A stretch of 43,564 nt of DNA from CAISGS01 sp044376615 (GTDB taxonomy: Bacteria; Pseudomonadota; Alphaproteobacteria; Caulobacterales; Caulobacteraceae), in NCBI GenBank assembly GCA_044376615.1, contig JBILKO010000010.1, positions 1 to 43,564 of the forward strand. The letters run 5' to 3'. The notes under the pieces are model-generated. The model saw only the letters and a list, made by a program, of their open reading frames with translations. It did no database searches and was not told where the DNA came from. Position 1 is the stretch's first letter. Every line of letters starts with the position of its first letter. The position numbers and the translations under genes were made by a program. Shown in pieces: positions 6,381 through 14,996 of this stretch.

Positions 6381-7295
6381 CTAGGTTTCGTCAGTGCCGT
6401 CCGAAGCCGATGCGGACTCCCCAGCGTCAGTTGCCCGGGGTACCCGACGCCGACGCGGCTTGGCCACCGCTGCCTCTTCAATCGGCTCAGACCGCGACTG
6501 CAAAAAGGCCGGCGCATGACTGGTTGAGCCATCTTCTGACCGCAAAACGGGTGAACTAACGGGCTCGGCCATATCCTGGGTCAGGGGTGTGGATTGCGGC
6601 TCGACAATGGCTAGCGGGTCAGCACGTTGCTCGCCCTGCTCGCGCGGCTCATAGCGCTCGCGGCGGTCATCGCGATAGGGGCGCTGCGGCCGTTCGCGGC
6701 GTTCCTGACGTTCACCCTGAGGGCGCTCGCCCTGGTACCGTTCGCCGTCACCGGCCTGATCGGGTTGACGATTGTCAGGCTGGCGCTCATTGCGGTCGCG
6801 ATTATAGGACCGTTCACGATCGCGGCGCGATTGCTCTTGGCGAGCCTGGTCGTTGCGACCCTGATCATGGCGCTGATCTTGCCGAGCTTCACCACCCTGG
6901 CCAGCCTCTTGGCCGACCTCTTGAGCATCGGCCTGATCTTCACCGGTCTCATCTTCGAAATCGATATCAAAGCCAGAGGCAATCGAATCCCGGCCAAGAA
7001 TTTCGGCGGCTGTGCGGTGCGGCTGAACCGCCCTCAAGACTCGGAAATAATGCTCAGCGTGTTGCAGATAGTTCTCTGCCAGAACTCGGTCGCCGGACGA
7101 AGAGGCGTCACGCGCCAGTTGCTGGTACTTCTCGAACACGTGCTGAGCATGGCCGCGGATCTTAACGCCGTCGGGGCCATTAGACTCAAATGCGCGATTG
7201 GCATTTTGCGGCGGCTTACCGCCGCCATTGCCGCCTTGGTTCCCCCCAGGTCGACCACGGCCGCGCTGCCGTTTCATTCCTTTGAAATCTCTCAT
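6381..7295 (-). CDS. DUF4167 domain protein
   Basis: 304 residues. An N-terminal basic Gly/Arg stretch (KRQRGRGRPGGNQGGNGG) is followed by the DUF4167 core at about 35-110 (GPDGVKIRGHAQHVFEKY...ARDASSSGDRVLAENYLQHAEHYFRVL). The rest is a long disordered tail rich in Gln, Arg, Asp and Glu. The family is nearly universal in alphaproteobacteria, and the basic Gly/Arg region suggests nucleic-acid binding, but function is unproven. It follows prmC on the same strand, a common arrangement, here with a 304-bp gap. ATG 7295 is used; ATG 7277 is an alternative. Confidence 0.9.
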   Translation of the reverse strand: MRDFKGMKRQRGRGRPGGNQGGNGGGKPPQNANRAFESNGPDGVKIRGHAQHVFEKYQQLARDASSSGDRVLAENYLQHAEHYFRVLRAVQPHRTAAEILGRDSIASGFDIDFEDETGEDQADAQEVGQEAGQGGEARQDQRHDQGRNDQARQEQSRRDRERSYNRDRNERQPDNRQPDQAGDGERYQGERPQGERQERRERPQRPYRDDRRERYEPREQGEQRADPLAIVEPQSTPLTQDMAEPVSSPVLRSEDGSTSHAPAFLQSRSEPIEEAAVAKPRRRRVPRATDAGESASASDGTDET

Positions 7296-7599
7296 GCTTT
7301 TGTTCGGTGACCTGGTTCGCCGGACGCATAACGGCCAAGAATGGCGGTATAGGGGTCTTGGGCTGAAGCCTCTGTCGGGACGGGGAATTCCCCTTGAATG
7401 TCCAGATTGAAAACGAGTGTGGTTCCTTGTCCCCGGCCCGCCGTCTATGTCGGCCGATGAATCGACTGAAAGTTTGACGAGGTTAAGACTATCAAAGCTT
7501 TGGAGTGAACGCCTTAAGACGAACGCGCCCGATTCTTCGATGAATAATTGGAGACTGATACGTCTCTAACCAATAGATTCGGTTTTTCCAAGCAGATTT
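7296..7599. other. Gap between prmC and the DUF4167 gene
   Basis: 304 bp without a credible gene. A small inverted repeat GAGAC-N6-GTCTC at 7551-7566, just after prmC, could be a weak terminator but lacks a clear T run. The rest presumably holds the promoter of the DUF4167 gene; no convincing motif was seen. Confidence 0.4.
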
Positions 7600-8484
7600 T
7601 CAAAGATTTTTTGTTCCAATCACTACACGATGACGATTGGACAAGTCTTTGAGCGTACGCACGCCCTTGGCCCCCGCATGCCGCATCAAGGCCTCGACCG
7701 GCCTGGACTGATCATGGGCGATTTCGACGGCAAACAGGCCGCCTGGCTTTAGGACCCGCAAGATCTCACCGGCCAGCGTGCGATAGGCATCAAGCCCGTC
7801 CTTGCCGCCATCGAGGGCCAGGCGCGGCTCATGGACCCGGACCTCCGGCTCCAGGGTCTCGATCACTGCCGAGGCGATATAGGGAGGATTGGAGACAACC
7901 AGATCATATTGCCCATCAGGCTGGCCCTCGGTCCAATCAGCATGCAGGAACTGGGCGCGGTCACCCAGGCCCATCAAGGCAGCGTTTTCGGTGGCCACCT
8001 CTAGAGCAGCTGGCGAGATATCGACGCCAAGGCCAGTGGCCATGACCCGCTCGCTCAATATGGCCAAGAGGATGGCCCCAGACCCGACGCCTAGATCCAG
8101 CAAATGCAGGGGCTGATCCGGTTTCAGGGTCTTGAGCACATAATCAACAATGACCTCAGTGTCGGGCCTGGGCGTCAGCACATCGGGCGTGACCTTTAGC
8201 TCTATGGTCCAAAAGCCCTTCTTGCCCAGAATATGGCTGACCGGCTCCCGCGCCACACGACGGGTCAGATAACTGTCCAGGGTCTGAATCTGGTCAAGGC
8301 TCAGCAAGCGATACGGGTCAGTAACAATATCAGTCCGCCGCGCGCCTGCCGCCGCCTCAAGCATAAGCCGCGCATCGATGACGGGACCTTCAATGCCGCC
8401 CGCTTCAAGCCGCCGCCGCGCCGCCGCCCAGGCCTGGACAAGGGTCAGGCCATCTGTGGGCAGGGCAGTATCTGATTGGGTCAT
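7600..8484 (-). CDS. prmC: Release-factor glutamine methyltransferase PrmC
   Basis: 294 residues. An N-terminal helical domain of about 90 residues is followed by a class I SAM methyltransferase fold: LDLGVGSGAILLAI (SAM loop) and NPPYIAS, the glutamine-binding catalytic motif of PrmC/HemK. It methylates the Gln of the GGQ motif in RF1 and RF2. Family length is normal (about 280-300). No prfA lies immediately upstream: the next gene is divergent and unrelated, so the usual prfA-prmC pairing is not seen here. Confidence 0.95.
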   Translation of the reverse strand: MTQSDTALPTDGLTLVQAWAAARRRLEAGGIEGPVIDARLMLEAAAGARRTDIVTDPYRLLSLDQIQTLDSYLTRRVAREPVSHILGKKGFWTIELKVTPDVLTPRPDTEVIVDYVLKTLKPDQPLHLLDLGVGSGAILLAILSERVMATGLGVDISPAALEVATENAALMGLGDRAQFLHADWTEGQPDGQYDLVVSNPPYIASAVIETLEPEVRVHEPRLALDGGKDGLDAYRTLAGEILRVLKPGGLFAVEIAHDQSRPVEALMRHAGAKGVRTLKDLSNRHRVVIGTKNL

Positions 8485-8670
8485 GGCCGACTAATACAGG
8501 CCCAGCCTGCCGATTGAAAAGGGCAAAGCACAATCGCTATTTTGAATAGCTAGGTTTCCACGTTCTGTGTCAAATTTTTCCATAAATTCCGATTACAGTG
8601 CATCTAAGCTCACTTTTGGGAACTTTGTTTTATCTGGATCAGGCCTGAAGATGATCCAGGTACGTCGAGA

Positions 8671-8692
8671 GTGTGTCCAAATTTGAGCACAC
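8671..8692. promoter_or_regulatory. 22-bp imperfect palindrome upstream of the membrane/GAF-like gene
   Basis: Half-sites GTGTGTCCAAA and TTTGAGCACAC match as inverted repeats at 9 of 11 positions around a CAAATTTG core, about 70 bp before the start at 8762. A similar half-site (TGTGTCAAATTT) occurs at about 8566-8577. It could be an operator; no cognate regulator is encoded next to it. Confidence 0.4.
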
Positions 8693-8761
8693 GATTATCA
8701 CCCGCGCCGGTTGACCTTTGCACCCATCTAAGACAGCGTCGGTTGGTTCCGGCTCTGGGCT

Positions 8762-9724
8762 TTGCAGGTAATATCGTTGAACGAGTTTGACTTAGCTACT
8801 GAAGATGCGGACCTATGGGAGCGCCTTATCGAAAAGTTGCGCTCAGCTAGCCGTTGGCAAAAGGCGATCAAGGTCATCCTTGTTATTGGCGGTGCTGCAA
8901 TAAGCGCATTCGGAGGCGCACTCGGTGTTTCCATTTTGCCGACCACAGGAGGCGAATTTACTGCCCTCAAAGGGGTGCTTGTTACTATCGGCCTCGTGAT
9001 GTCTGCAGTTGGTGGATTGCTGATCGTGCTAGTAACTGAAGACTCCAGTGATTTGTTGCATAAGGCCAAGACTTATATCCGAATGGCTAAACACTATGTC
9101 GTTGAACGCAAAGATCTGCTGCAACTCGACGACAAAAGGCGTGCCTTGCTGGATATGCAGGAAGGCATTTATGAGGCATGCGAACAAATTCCGGCGACAG
9201 CGCCCATAAATGTTCTCGTTGAAACCATTCTAAGGGTAGCAAGTGTTAATCTAACTGCAAGCATCGGCTTTGATCACGGGGAAAGGTGGGCCTTTTCGAT
9301 TTTTCAAAAAACAGGCGTTGGCGATGACGAACGCATGGAACGTATTGCCGTTCAATGGGCTAATCGCTTCGGAGAGACCAAGGCTGCCCGGTCTTGGAAG
9401 AGGCAGCAAGGTTTCACCGGCTGGGCTTGGCATGACAATCAAGAGCTCGTTGTAGCGGATGCACGTGATAGCCAATGGGGTGGGAAATACTTCTATCAAC
9501 AGGGAAATCAACCTGTCGAAGACCGAGACTTGTACGTCTCTGCTGCAGCAATTCCGATCAAGATTGGAGCCAACGACGAAATCTGGGGTATTATAACCGC
9601 GACAAGTGATAAACCCGACCGCTTCAGGCGCAACCCTCAAGACGTCCGGTCGCAGAATGTCGAGACTGTTCGTGTGCTCGCGCGTTTGATCGCGTCCCAG
9701 GTAGCTTTGCAAGGGACTGATTAA
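8762..9724 (+). CDS. Membrane-anchored GAF-like protein, unknown function
   Basis: Up to 320 residues. A short cytoplasmic N-terminus is followed by two hydrophobic helices (about residues 38-62 and 72-92), a helical linker (KAKTYIRMAKHYVVERKDLLQL) and a soluble domain of about 170 residues. The segment GFTGWAWHDNQELVVADARDS, then AAIPIKI...WGIITATSD, has the layout of a GAF sensor domain. There is no kinase, cyclase or HTH output domain. Start codon is uncertain: TTG 8762 and TTG 8777 are candidates and no ATG lies near. A/T-richer codon use than neighbours and no conserved context suggest accessory DNA. The small gene at 9781 follows on the same strand. Confidence 0.65.
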   Translation: MQVISLNEFDLATEDADLWERLIEKLRSASRWQKAIKVILVIGGAAISAFGGALGVSILPTTGGEFTALKGVLVTIGLVMSAVGGLLIVLVTEDSSDLLHKAKTYIRMAKHYVVERKDLLQLDDKRRALLDMQEGIYEACEQIPATAPINVLVETILRVASVNLTASIGFDHGERWAFSIFQKTGVGDDERMERIAVQWANRFGETKAARSWKRQQGFTGWAWHDNQELVVADARDSQWGGKYFYQQGNQPVEDRDLYVSAAAIPIKIGANDEIWGIITATSDKPDRFRRNPQDVRSQNVETVRVLARLIASQVALQGTD

Positions 9725-9751
9725 GGTTTAAACGTTATTGAAGTTTTGTTC

Positions 9752-9757
9752 TATAAT
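9752..9757 (+). promoter_or_regulatory. Possible -10 element
   Basis: TATAAT, a perfect -10 hexamer, lies 23 bp before the small gene at 9781, but no good -35 is seen at 17 bp. A GATTC (GANTC) site follows at 9760-9764. Confidence 0.3.
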
Positions 9758-9780
9758 TCGATTCAGGTCGGAGGTCGATC

Positions 9781-9975
9781 ATGACACTTGAACGCGAAAA
9801 TGAGCTTATTGATACGCTTCAATTGATCGAGACTCGTAGGCGAGCGCTGATTCGTCAAATTGTAGAGGCAAGCCTCGCTGGGGATAACGCCGACGCGGCC
9901 CTAGCAGAGATGGGCGAACTTTCAAGGCAGAAGCTCGAATTGACGAGACCAAGCCAACCCATGGTCGCCGCCTAA
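9781..9975 (+). CDS. Small helical protein, unknown function
   Basis: 64 residues, charged and probably two helices (LERENELIDTLQLIETRRRALIRQ and ADAALAEMGELSRQKLEL), with no signal peptide or membrane segment. A strong GGAGG lies about 8 bases before the ATG, which supports real translation. It starts 56 bp after the membrane/GAF-like gene and may be its partner; a possible own -10 lies between them. No family recognised. Confidence 0.6.
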   Translation: MTLERENELIDTLQLIETRRRALIRQIVEASLAGDNADAALAEMGELSRQKLELTRPSQPMVAA

Positions 9976-10033
9976 CGCTCAGTTTACAGAAGCTGACGCT
10001 TTAAACACCCGCTGATTCCAACCGGGCCATAAA

Positions 10034-10071
10034 GGCTTCACCTGTCGGAGTTACCTCCGACAGGTGAAGCC
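10034..10071. terminator. Long perfect hairpin after clpA
   Basis: A 17-bp perfect stem (GGCTTCACCTGTCGGAG with its complement) and a 4-nt TTAC loop lie between the convergent ends of the small gene (9975) and clpA (10075). On the minus strand it is followed by only TTTAT. It is probably a bidirectional terminator or an mRNA 3'-end stabiliser for clpA. Confidence 0.7.
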
Positions 10072-10074
10072 GTG

Positions 10075-12393
10075 TTAACCCGCCATTTCGGGTTCAGCCT
10101 CATCGGCTTCGGTGGCCGTACCACCGCCCTTGCCGCTTTCGATGTCAAAGCCGATCTTGCCGTCGATCAGCTTGACCTTGACATGGCCGCCCTTAACCAG
10201 CTTGCCGAACAAGAGCTCATCGGCCAGAGGCATCTTGATATGCTCTTGGATGACACGGGCCAGGGGCCTTGCGCCATAAAGCTCGTCAAAGCCGTTCTTG
10301 GCCAGCCAGTCGGCGGCATCGTCGGCCAGCTCGATCGTCACGCCGCGATCGGCCAACTGGACCTCAAGCTGCATAACGAACTTGTGCACCACCTGACGGA
10401 TGATTTCGGCCGTTAGCGGCTTAAAGGCCACCACCGAGTCCAGACGGTTGCGGAATTCCGGTGAGAAGATCCGCTTGATCGCCGCCTCATCCTCGCCTTC
10501 CGCCTTGCCGCGGCCAAAGCCGATGACATTGCGCTGGCTGTCGGCCGCCCCGGCATTGGTGGTCATGATCAGGACCACATTGCGGAAATCGACCTTCTTG
10601 CCATTGGCATCGGTCAGGACGCCGTGATCCATGACCTGGAGCAGGATATTATAGACATCCTGGTGGGCCTTTTCGATCTCGTCGAGCAGGACCACGGCAT
10701 GCGGGTGCTGATCAACCGCGTCGGTCAGAAGACCGCCTTGGTCATGGCCGACATAGCCAGGAGGCGCGCCGATCAGGCGGCTGACCGTGTGCCGCTCCAT
10801 GTATTCGCTCATATCAAAGCGCAAAAGCTCGATACCCAGGGTCATGGCCAATTGTTTGGCCGCCTCGGTCTTGCCAACCCCAGTCGGGCCAGAGAACAGA
10901 TAGCAGCCAATCGGCTTTTGCGGATCGCGCAGGCCGGCCCTAGCCATCTTCATGGCGCTGGAGAGTTGCTTGATCGCAGGGCCTTGGCCAAACACGGCCC
11001 GTTCCAGATCGGCATCAAGGCTTTTCAGCGACTCCGCATCGGTCTTGGACACGGACTTGGGCGGGATGCGGGCGATCTTGGCAACAATGGCCTCGATCTC
11101 CTTCACGCCCAGGGTTTTTTTGCGCTTGGCTTCGGGCACCAGCATTTGCGAGGCCCCGGCCTCATCAATGATATCGATGGCCTTATCGGGCAGTTTGCGA
11201 TCGGTAATGTAACGCGCCGACAGCTCAACCGCCGCCTTGATCGCCTCATTGGTGTATTTGAGCTTATGAAAGTCCTCATAATAGGATTTCAGGCCCTTAA
11301 GGATCTTGATGGAATCCTCAATGGTCGGCTCATTGACATCAATCTTCTGGAACCGGCGTACGAGGGCACGGTCCTTTTCGAAGTGCTGACGAAACTCCTT
11401 ATAGGTCGTCGAGCCCATGCAGCGCAGCGTGCCCGATGCCAGGGCTGGCTTTAGCAGGTTGGACGCATCCATGGCTCCGCCAGAGGTGGCTCCAGCCCCG
11501 ATCACGGTATGGATCTCGTCGATAAAGAGAATGGCGTTGGGGTGCGCCTCCAACTCTTTCATCACCTGCTTGATCCGCTCTTCGAAATCGCCGCGATAGC
11601 GGGTTCCGGCTAGGAGCGAGCCCATATCCAGGCTGAATATGGTCGCGCCGGCTAGGACTTCTGGCACCTCATGATTGACGATCTTGCGGGCTAGCCCCTC
11701 GGCAATCGCCGTCTTGCCAACGCCAGGATCTCCGACGAGCAAGGGGTTATTCTTGGTCCGGCGGCATAGGATCTGGATGGCACGGTCAACCTCGGCCGTG
11801 CGGCCAATCAACGGGTCAACCTTACCCTGGCGCGACTTTTCATTGAGATTGACGCAATAGGCTTCGAGCGCATCACCTGAGGCCTTGGCCGCTGGACGTT
11901 CGCCGTCCTCGGTATCGGACGAACCCTTGACCGGGCGCGGTTCAGACGCACCGGGCTTTTTGGCTATGCCATGAGCAATATAATTGACCGCGTCATAGCG
12001 GGTCATGTCCTGCTCTTGCAGGAAATAGGCCGCGTGGCTTTCGCGCTCGGAGAAGATGGCGACCAGGACATTGGCCCCCGTCACCTCGTCACGGCCCGAG
12101 GACTGGACGTGAATCACGGCCCGCTGGATGACGCGCTGGAAACCCGCCGTCGGCTTGGCATCGTCGCTATCTTCGACAATCAGGGATTTCAGCTCGACAT
12201 CCAGGTATTCGGTCAAGCTTTTGCGTAGGCCGGCAATATCGACATCACAGGCGCGCATCACATTGGATGCGTCCTGGTCCTCTGATAAGGACAGAAGCAA
12301 ATGTTCTAGCGTGCAATATTCATGCTTACGCTGGTTGGCGAAGGCGACCGCCTTATGCAGGGTCTCTTCGAGGTTGCGCGAAAACGAAGGCAA
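10075..12393 (-). CDS. clpA: ATP-dependent Clp protease ATP-binding subunit ClpA
   Basis: 772 residues: an N-terminal double-repeat domain (about 1-145, FANQRKHEYCTLEHLLLSLS) and two AAA+ modules. D1 has GDPGVGKTAIAEGLA and LFIDEIHT; D2 has GPTGVGKTEAAKQLA and VLLDEIEKAH. IGFGRG near residue 620 is the ClpP-docking loop. ClpA unfolds substrates and feeds ClpP, working with ClpS on N-end rule substrates. TTG 12393 is taken as start because AGAGG lies 6 bases upstream and the product begins MPSFSRNLE as usual for ClpA. It is 10 bp after clpS, one operon. Confidence 0.97.
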   Translation of the reverse strand: MPSFSRNLEETLHKAVAFANQRKHEYCTLEHLLLSLSEDQDASNVMRACDVDIAGLRKSLTEYLDVELKSLIVEDSDDAKPTAGFQRVIQRAVIHVQSSGRDEVTGANVLVAIFSERESHAAYFLQEQDMTRYDAVNYIAHGIAKKPGASEPRPVKGSSDTEDGERPAAKASGDALEAYCVNLNEKSRQGKVDPLIGRTAEVDRAIQILCRRTKNNPLLVGDPGVGKTAIAEGLARKIVNHEVPEVLAGATIFSLDMGSLLAGTRYRGDFEERIKQVMKELEAHPNAILFIDEIHTVIGAGATSGGAMDASNLLKPALASGTLRCMGSTTYKEFRQHFEKDRALVRRFQKIDVNEPTIEDSIKILKGLKSYYEDFHKLKYTNEAIKAAVELSARYITDRKLPDKAIDIIDEAGASQMLVPEAKRKKTLGVKEIEAIVAKIARIPPKSVSKTDAESLKSLDADLERAVFGQGPAIKQLSSAMKMARAGLRDPQKPIGCYLFSGPTGVGKTEAAKQLAMTLGIELLRFDMSEYMERHTVSRLIGAPPGYVGHDQGGLLTDAVDQHPHAVVLLDEIEKAHQDVYNILLQVMDHGVLTDANGKKVDFRNVVLIMTTNAGAADSQRNVIGFGRGKAEGEDEAAIKRIFSPEFRNRLDSVVAFKPLTAEIIRQVVHKFVMQLEVQLADRGVTIELADDAADWLAKNGFDELYGARPLARVIQEHIKMPLADELLFGKLVKGGHVKVKLIDGKIGFDIESGKGGGTATEADEAEPEMAG

Positions 12394-12403
12394 AGGCGAC
12401 CTC

Positions 12404-12733
12404 TCAATCCTTTTCCATGGTGCACTGGAGTGGGTGCTGATTTCGGCGGGCGCTGTCGATTACCTGAGCAACCTTGGTCTCGGCCACTTCATAAGTAAAG
12501 ACACCGCAAACACCGACGCCGTGTTGATGGATTTGCAGCATGATCCGCGTGGCATCTTCGCGCGACTTGTTGAAAAATCGCTCAATCACATAAACCACGA
12601 ATTCCATCGGTGTGTAGTCGTCATTCAGAATCAGGACTCGGTAGAGCGAAGGCTTCTGCGTCTTCGGCTTAACCTTCGTGACGACTCCAATTCCAACACC
12701 GATATCCTGATCACCTTGCTTTCGCTCGGCCAT
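12404..12733 (-). CDS. clpS: ClpS adaptor protein
   Basis: 109 residues from ATG 12733 (GGAG upstream; the two TTG codons before it are unlikely starts). It has the conserved LILNDDYTPMEFVVYVIERFF, IMLQIHQHGVGVCGVFTYEVAETK of the N-degron binding fold, and a flexible N-terminus. ClpS delivers proteins with N-terminal Leu, Phe, Tyr or Trp to ClpAP. It precedes clpA by 10 bp on the same strand, the standard pairing. Confidence 0.97.
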   Translation of the reverse strand: MAERKQGDQDIGVGIGVVTKVKPKTQKPSLYRVLILNDDYTPMEFVVYVIERFFNKSREDATRIMLQIHQHGVGVCGVFTYEVAETKVAQVIDSARRNQHPLQCTMEKD

Positions 12734-12739
12734 CAACAA

Positions 12740-12910
12740 AGCACTCCATAACGGCGGGTGAAGTCACCCTTCCGCTTGTAATTAGATATGGAAACTCATG
12801 CGATTTAAAAGGCCTAACCGACCAATCAACGGTGGATTAGCACATTTGCCGCGATTCTTTTGGGCCTGCGCATTTTTTGAACGGTCGAATTGTCGGGATG
12901 AGCAAACGCA
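12740..12910. other. Spacer upstream of clpS
   Basis: Non-coding spacer between the clpS start and the phasin terminator. It probably contains the clpS-clpA promoter; no clear box was identified. Confidence 0.35.
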
Positions 12911-12947
12911 AAAAGACCCCGAAGCCATCGGCCCCGAGGTCTCTGTG
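12909..12947 (-). terminator. Intrinsic terminator of the phasin gene
   Basis: On the minus strand AGACC-TCGGGGCC pairs imperfectly with GGCTTCGGGGTCT and is followed by TTTTTG, about 20 bp after the phasin stop codon. Confidence 0.8.
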
Positions 12948-12966
12948 TTTTGATAGGCCGTAAGGC

Positions 12967-13404
12967 TTAGCGGGCAGCCTGGATCTTTTCGACCGTGGCC
13001 GTGACGCGGGCGTTCAGCGGGCTGAATGTATCCTTGAACGAGGCCGCGGCGGTCTCGGACATCTTGGTCATTTCTGCGACAAAGGTTTCCATGCTCGACT
13101 TGGCGAAGCTGGTTTGCAGCTCAACCGCTTCTTGCAGGCTCTTGGCCGAGGTCAGGGCCTTGGCAGCGGCGATATTGTCCTCAATTGACTTCTTCGAGAA
13201 AGCCAGGACATGCGCGCCAAGCGTTTCGGCACCCTTGGTGGCGGCGGCGACGGAAGCGGCAACGGCTTCGAGGTTTTCTTTCGAATGCGCGCTCACATCG
13301 TTCATAGCCGTCATCGACTTTTGAACCGTGTCGGTGAAAGCCTTATTGCTGGTTGCGGTGATTTGCTCAACCGTGGTCTTCAGGGCGTCAGCAGCTTTGG
13401 TCAT
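12967..13404 (-). CDS. Phasin family protein
   Basis: 145 residues, helical, rich in Ala, Ser, Thr and Lys, with the phasin core HSKENLEAVAASVAAATKGAETLGAHVLAFSKKSIEDNIAAAK and SLQEAVELQTSFAKSSMETF. Phasins coat polyhydroxyalkanoate granules and control their size and number. The product is the family's usual length. It is monocistronic with its own terminator, and a TTGTGCACTGCACAA palindrome lies about 140 bp upstream, a plausible PhaR operator. Which phasin subtype it is cannot be fixed here. Confidence 0.9.
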   Translation of the reverse strand: MTKAADALKTTVEQITATSNKAFTDTVQKSMTAMNDVSAHSKENLEAVAASVAAATKGAETLGAHVLAFSKKSIEDNIAAAKALTSAKSLQEAVELQTSFAKSSMETFVAEMTKMSETAAASFKDTFSPLNARVTATVEKIQAAR

Positions 13405-13718
13405 GTCAGCTCTCCAAATTGGGTGCCTAGGGCAAGGATATTGCGGCCGGTATGCCGCAGTGCGAAAAACACTGTAGAAAACTCAGCCGTGTTCCGGTCT
13501 TGTTGAGGATGATTAATCACAAATCTGGCCCCTGGTCAATTATTTTTTGTGCACTGCACAATAAACTTCATAAAAATGCCGCATCGCAATATGAGTATGG
13601 CTAACTATGAATTTTTTTGCGCGTAGGTCTTTGTTAACCTAGACGAAAGGGGTCTGGACCGATCATAATGGTTTCAGGCTAAGCATAAGGCTAAGCCGGA
13701 ACCGACGGACCCAAGCGC
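13405..13718. other. Divergent promoter region between phasin and D,D-carboxypeptidase genes
   Basis: 314 bp without a gene, AT-rich in its middle (13540-13640). It contains the palindrome at 13547-13561 and one GTTAACC at about 13633-13639, a possible CtrA half-site for the rightward gene. Promoters for both genes must lie here, but no -35/-10 pair is certain. Confidence 0.45.
13547..13561. promoter_or_regulatory. Perfect 7-bp-arm palindrome, candidate PhaR site
   Basis: TTGTGCA-C-TGCACAA, perfect inverted repeat, upstream of a phasin gene. PhaR, the PHA-responsive repressor of phasin genes, binds TGC/GCA-rich palindromes in alphaproteobacteria; the link is inferred from motif type and location. 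Confidence 0.55.
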
Positions 13719-14993
13719 ATGACCTGGCCAGCCCGCCGACCCCTCGCCATTGCGGCCCACCTAGCGATCTTAGCAATAGCGACTCTCTTGGCGACCGGTT
13801 CAGCACGCGCACAGGGCCTGAGCACCGAATCCAAATACGCTGCCATTGTCGTCGACGCCAATTCCGGCGAAGTGCTTTATGCAAAAAAGGCTGATAGTCC
13901 GCGCTATCCAGCCTCTATCACCAAGGTAATGACCCTCTATCTGGCCTTTGAGGCGATTTCTCAAGGCCGCCTTCATCTTAACGAATATATTCCCGTTTCG
14001 CGCCACGCTGCAGCACAAGCCCCAACCAAGCTTGGGATTCGCGCTGGTCAAAGCATTAAGGTCGATGATGCGATCCGCGCTGCGGCGGTTAAATCGGCCA
14101 ATGATATGGCCGTGGCCTTGGCTGAGCGCATTGGCGGCTCTGAGGCGCGATTTGCCGCTTTAATGACCCTTAGGGCGCAAGAGCTGGGCATGACCCGCAC
14201 CCATTTTGCCAATGCCTCGGGCCTTCCGGATCGCGAGCAGATTTCTTCAGCCCGCGATATTGCGATCTTGTCCCGCGCCGTCATGCGCGACTATCCACAA
14301 TATTATGCCTATTTTGGCCAAAAGCAGTTCATGTTTAACGGCCAGAGCCTAAAGAACCATAATGGCCTGCTGGGTAAGATGCCCGGCGTTGACGGTTTGA
14401 AAACAGGTTTCACCTCGGCATCGGGCTTTAATCTGGCCGCCTCAGCTGTACGCGATAATCGCCGCCTTATCGCCGTGGTGCTGGGCGGCAATTCGACGGC
14501 CGCCCGCGACAATCATGTTGAAGACCTGCTTGATACTGGATTTGACGTGCTGCAGCGCCGCAAGAATGGTGAGCGGATCACCATCGCACAGAACCTATTT
14601 GAGGAAGAGCCGATCGGCGTCATGTCCCGCCCGCCATCAGAGCAGGGCTCTGGCGACCAGGATGGTTTGAAGATTTTAGTCTCGAATGAGGACGAACAGC
14701 CCCCAGTTCGCGTCGGTGCAAAGCGTTCAACCACCAAATCCAGCAACGCCAAGATGCGCACCGGCAGCTGGTCGATCCAGGTCGGGGCCTTTCGCAGCCG
14801 CAGCCAGGCCAAGGCCCATCTCAAGACCGTCAGCAAGACCTTCCGAAAACAGTTGGCGTCTTACGAATCCTCGGTCGGCGGTGCAGTGAATGGCTATTTC
14901 CGAGCCCGCTTTGAAGGCCTTTCGGCCGCAGCCGCACAACAGGCCTGCGCTGCGCTCGCTGCTCGGCGCATGAGCTGCATGGTTCTGAAATAG
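13719..14993 (+). CDS. D-alanyl-D-alanine carboxypeptidase with C-terminal SPOR domain
   Basis: 424 residues. A signal peptide (about 1-31, cut after ARA) is followed by a penicillin-binding peptidase S11 domain with Ser66-x-x-Lys69 (SITK), Ser126-Ala-Asn128 and Lys228-Thr-Gly230. A Ser/Pro linker leads to a SPOR domain (about 350-424, WSIQVGAFRSRSQAKAHL...). It removes the terminal D-Ala from peptidoglycan stem peptides in the periplasm. The SPOR domain binds denuded glycan at the division septum, which suggests a septal role. Single gene, convergent with the DnaJ-like gene. Confidence 0.95.
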   Translation: MTWPARRPLAIAAHLAILAIATLLATGSARAQGLSTESKYAAIVVDANSGEVLYAKKADSPRYPASITKVMTLYLAFEAISQGRLHLNEYIPVSRHAAAQAPTKLGIRAGQSIKVDDAIRAAAVKSANDMAVALAERIGGSEARFAALMTLRAQELGMTRTHFANASGLPDREQISSARDIAILSRAVMRDYPQYYAYFGQKQFMFNGQSLKNHNGLLGKMPGVDGLKTGFTSASGFNLAASAVRDNRRLIAVVLGGNSTAARDNHVEDLLDTGFDVLQRRKNGERITIAQNLFEEEPIGVMSRPPSEQGSGDQDGLKILVSNEDEQPPVRVGAKRSTTKSSNAKMRTGSWSIQVGAFRSRSQAKAHLKTVSKTFRKQLASYESSVGGAVNGYFRARFEGLSAAAAQQACAALAARRMSCMVLK

Positions 14994-14996
14994 AGC

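Noticed and set aside
6587..7310. Long plus-strand frames opposite the DUF4167 gene, including a 227-residue hydrophobic one
   Set aside because: They are the reverse complement of the Arg/Gln-rich low-complexity tail of a well-supported family gene, which always yields hydrophobic antisense frames; no start context.
10624..11454. 276-residue plus-strand frame inside clpA
   Set aside because: Antisense to conserved AAA+ motifs of ClpA; no family features and composition explained by clpA codons.
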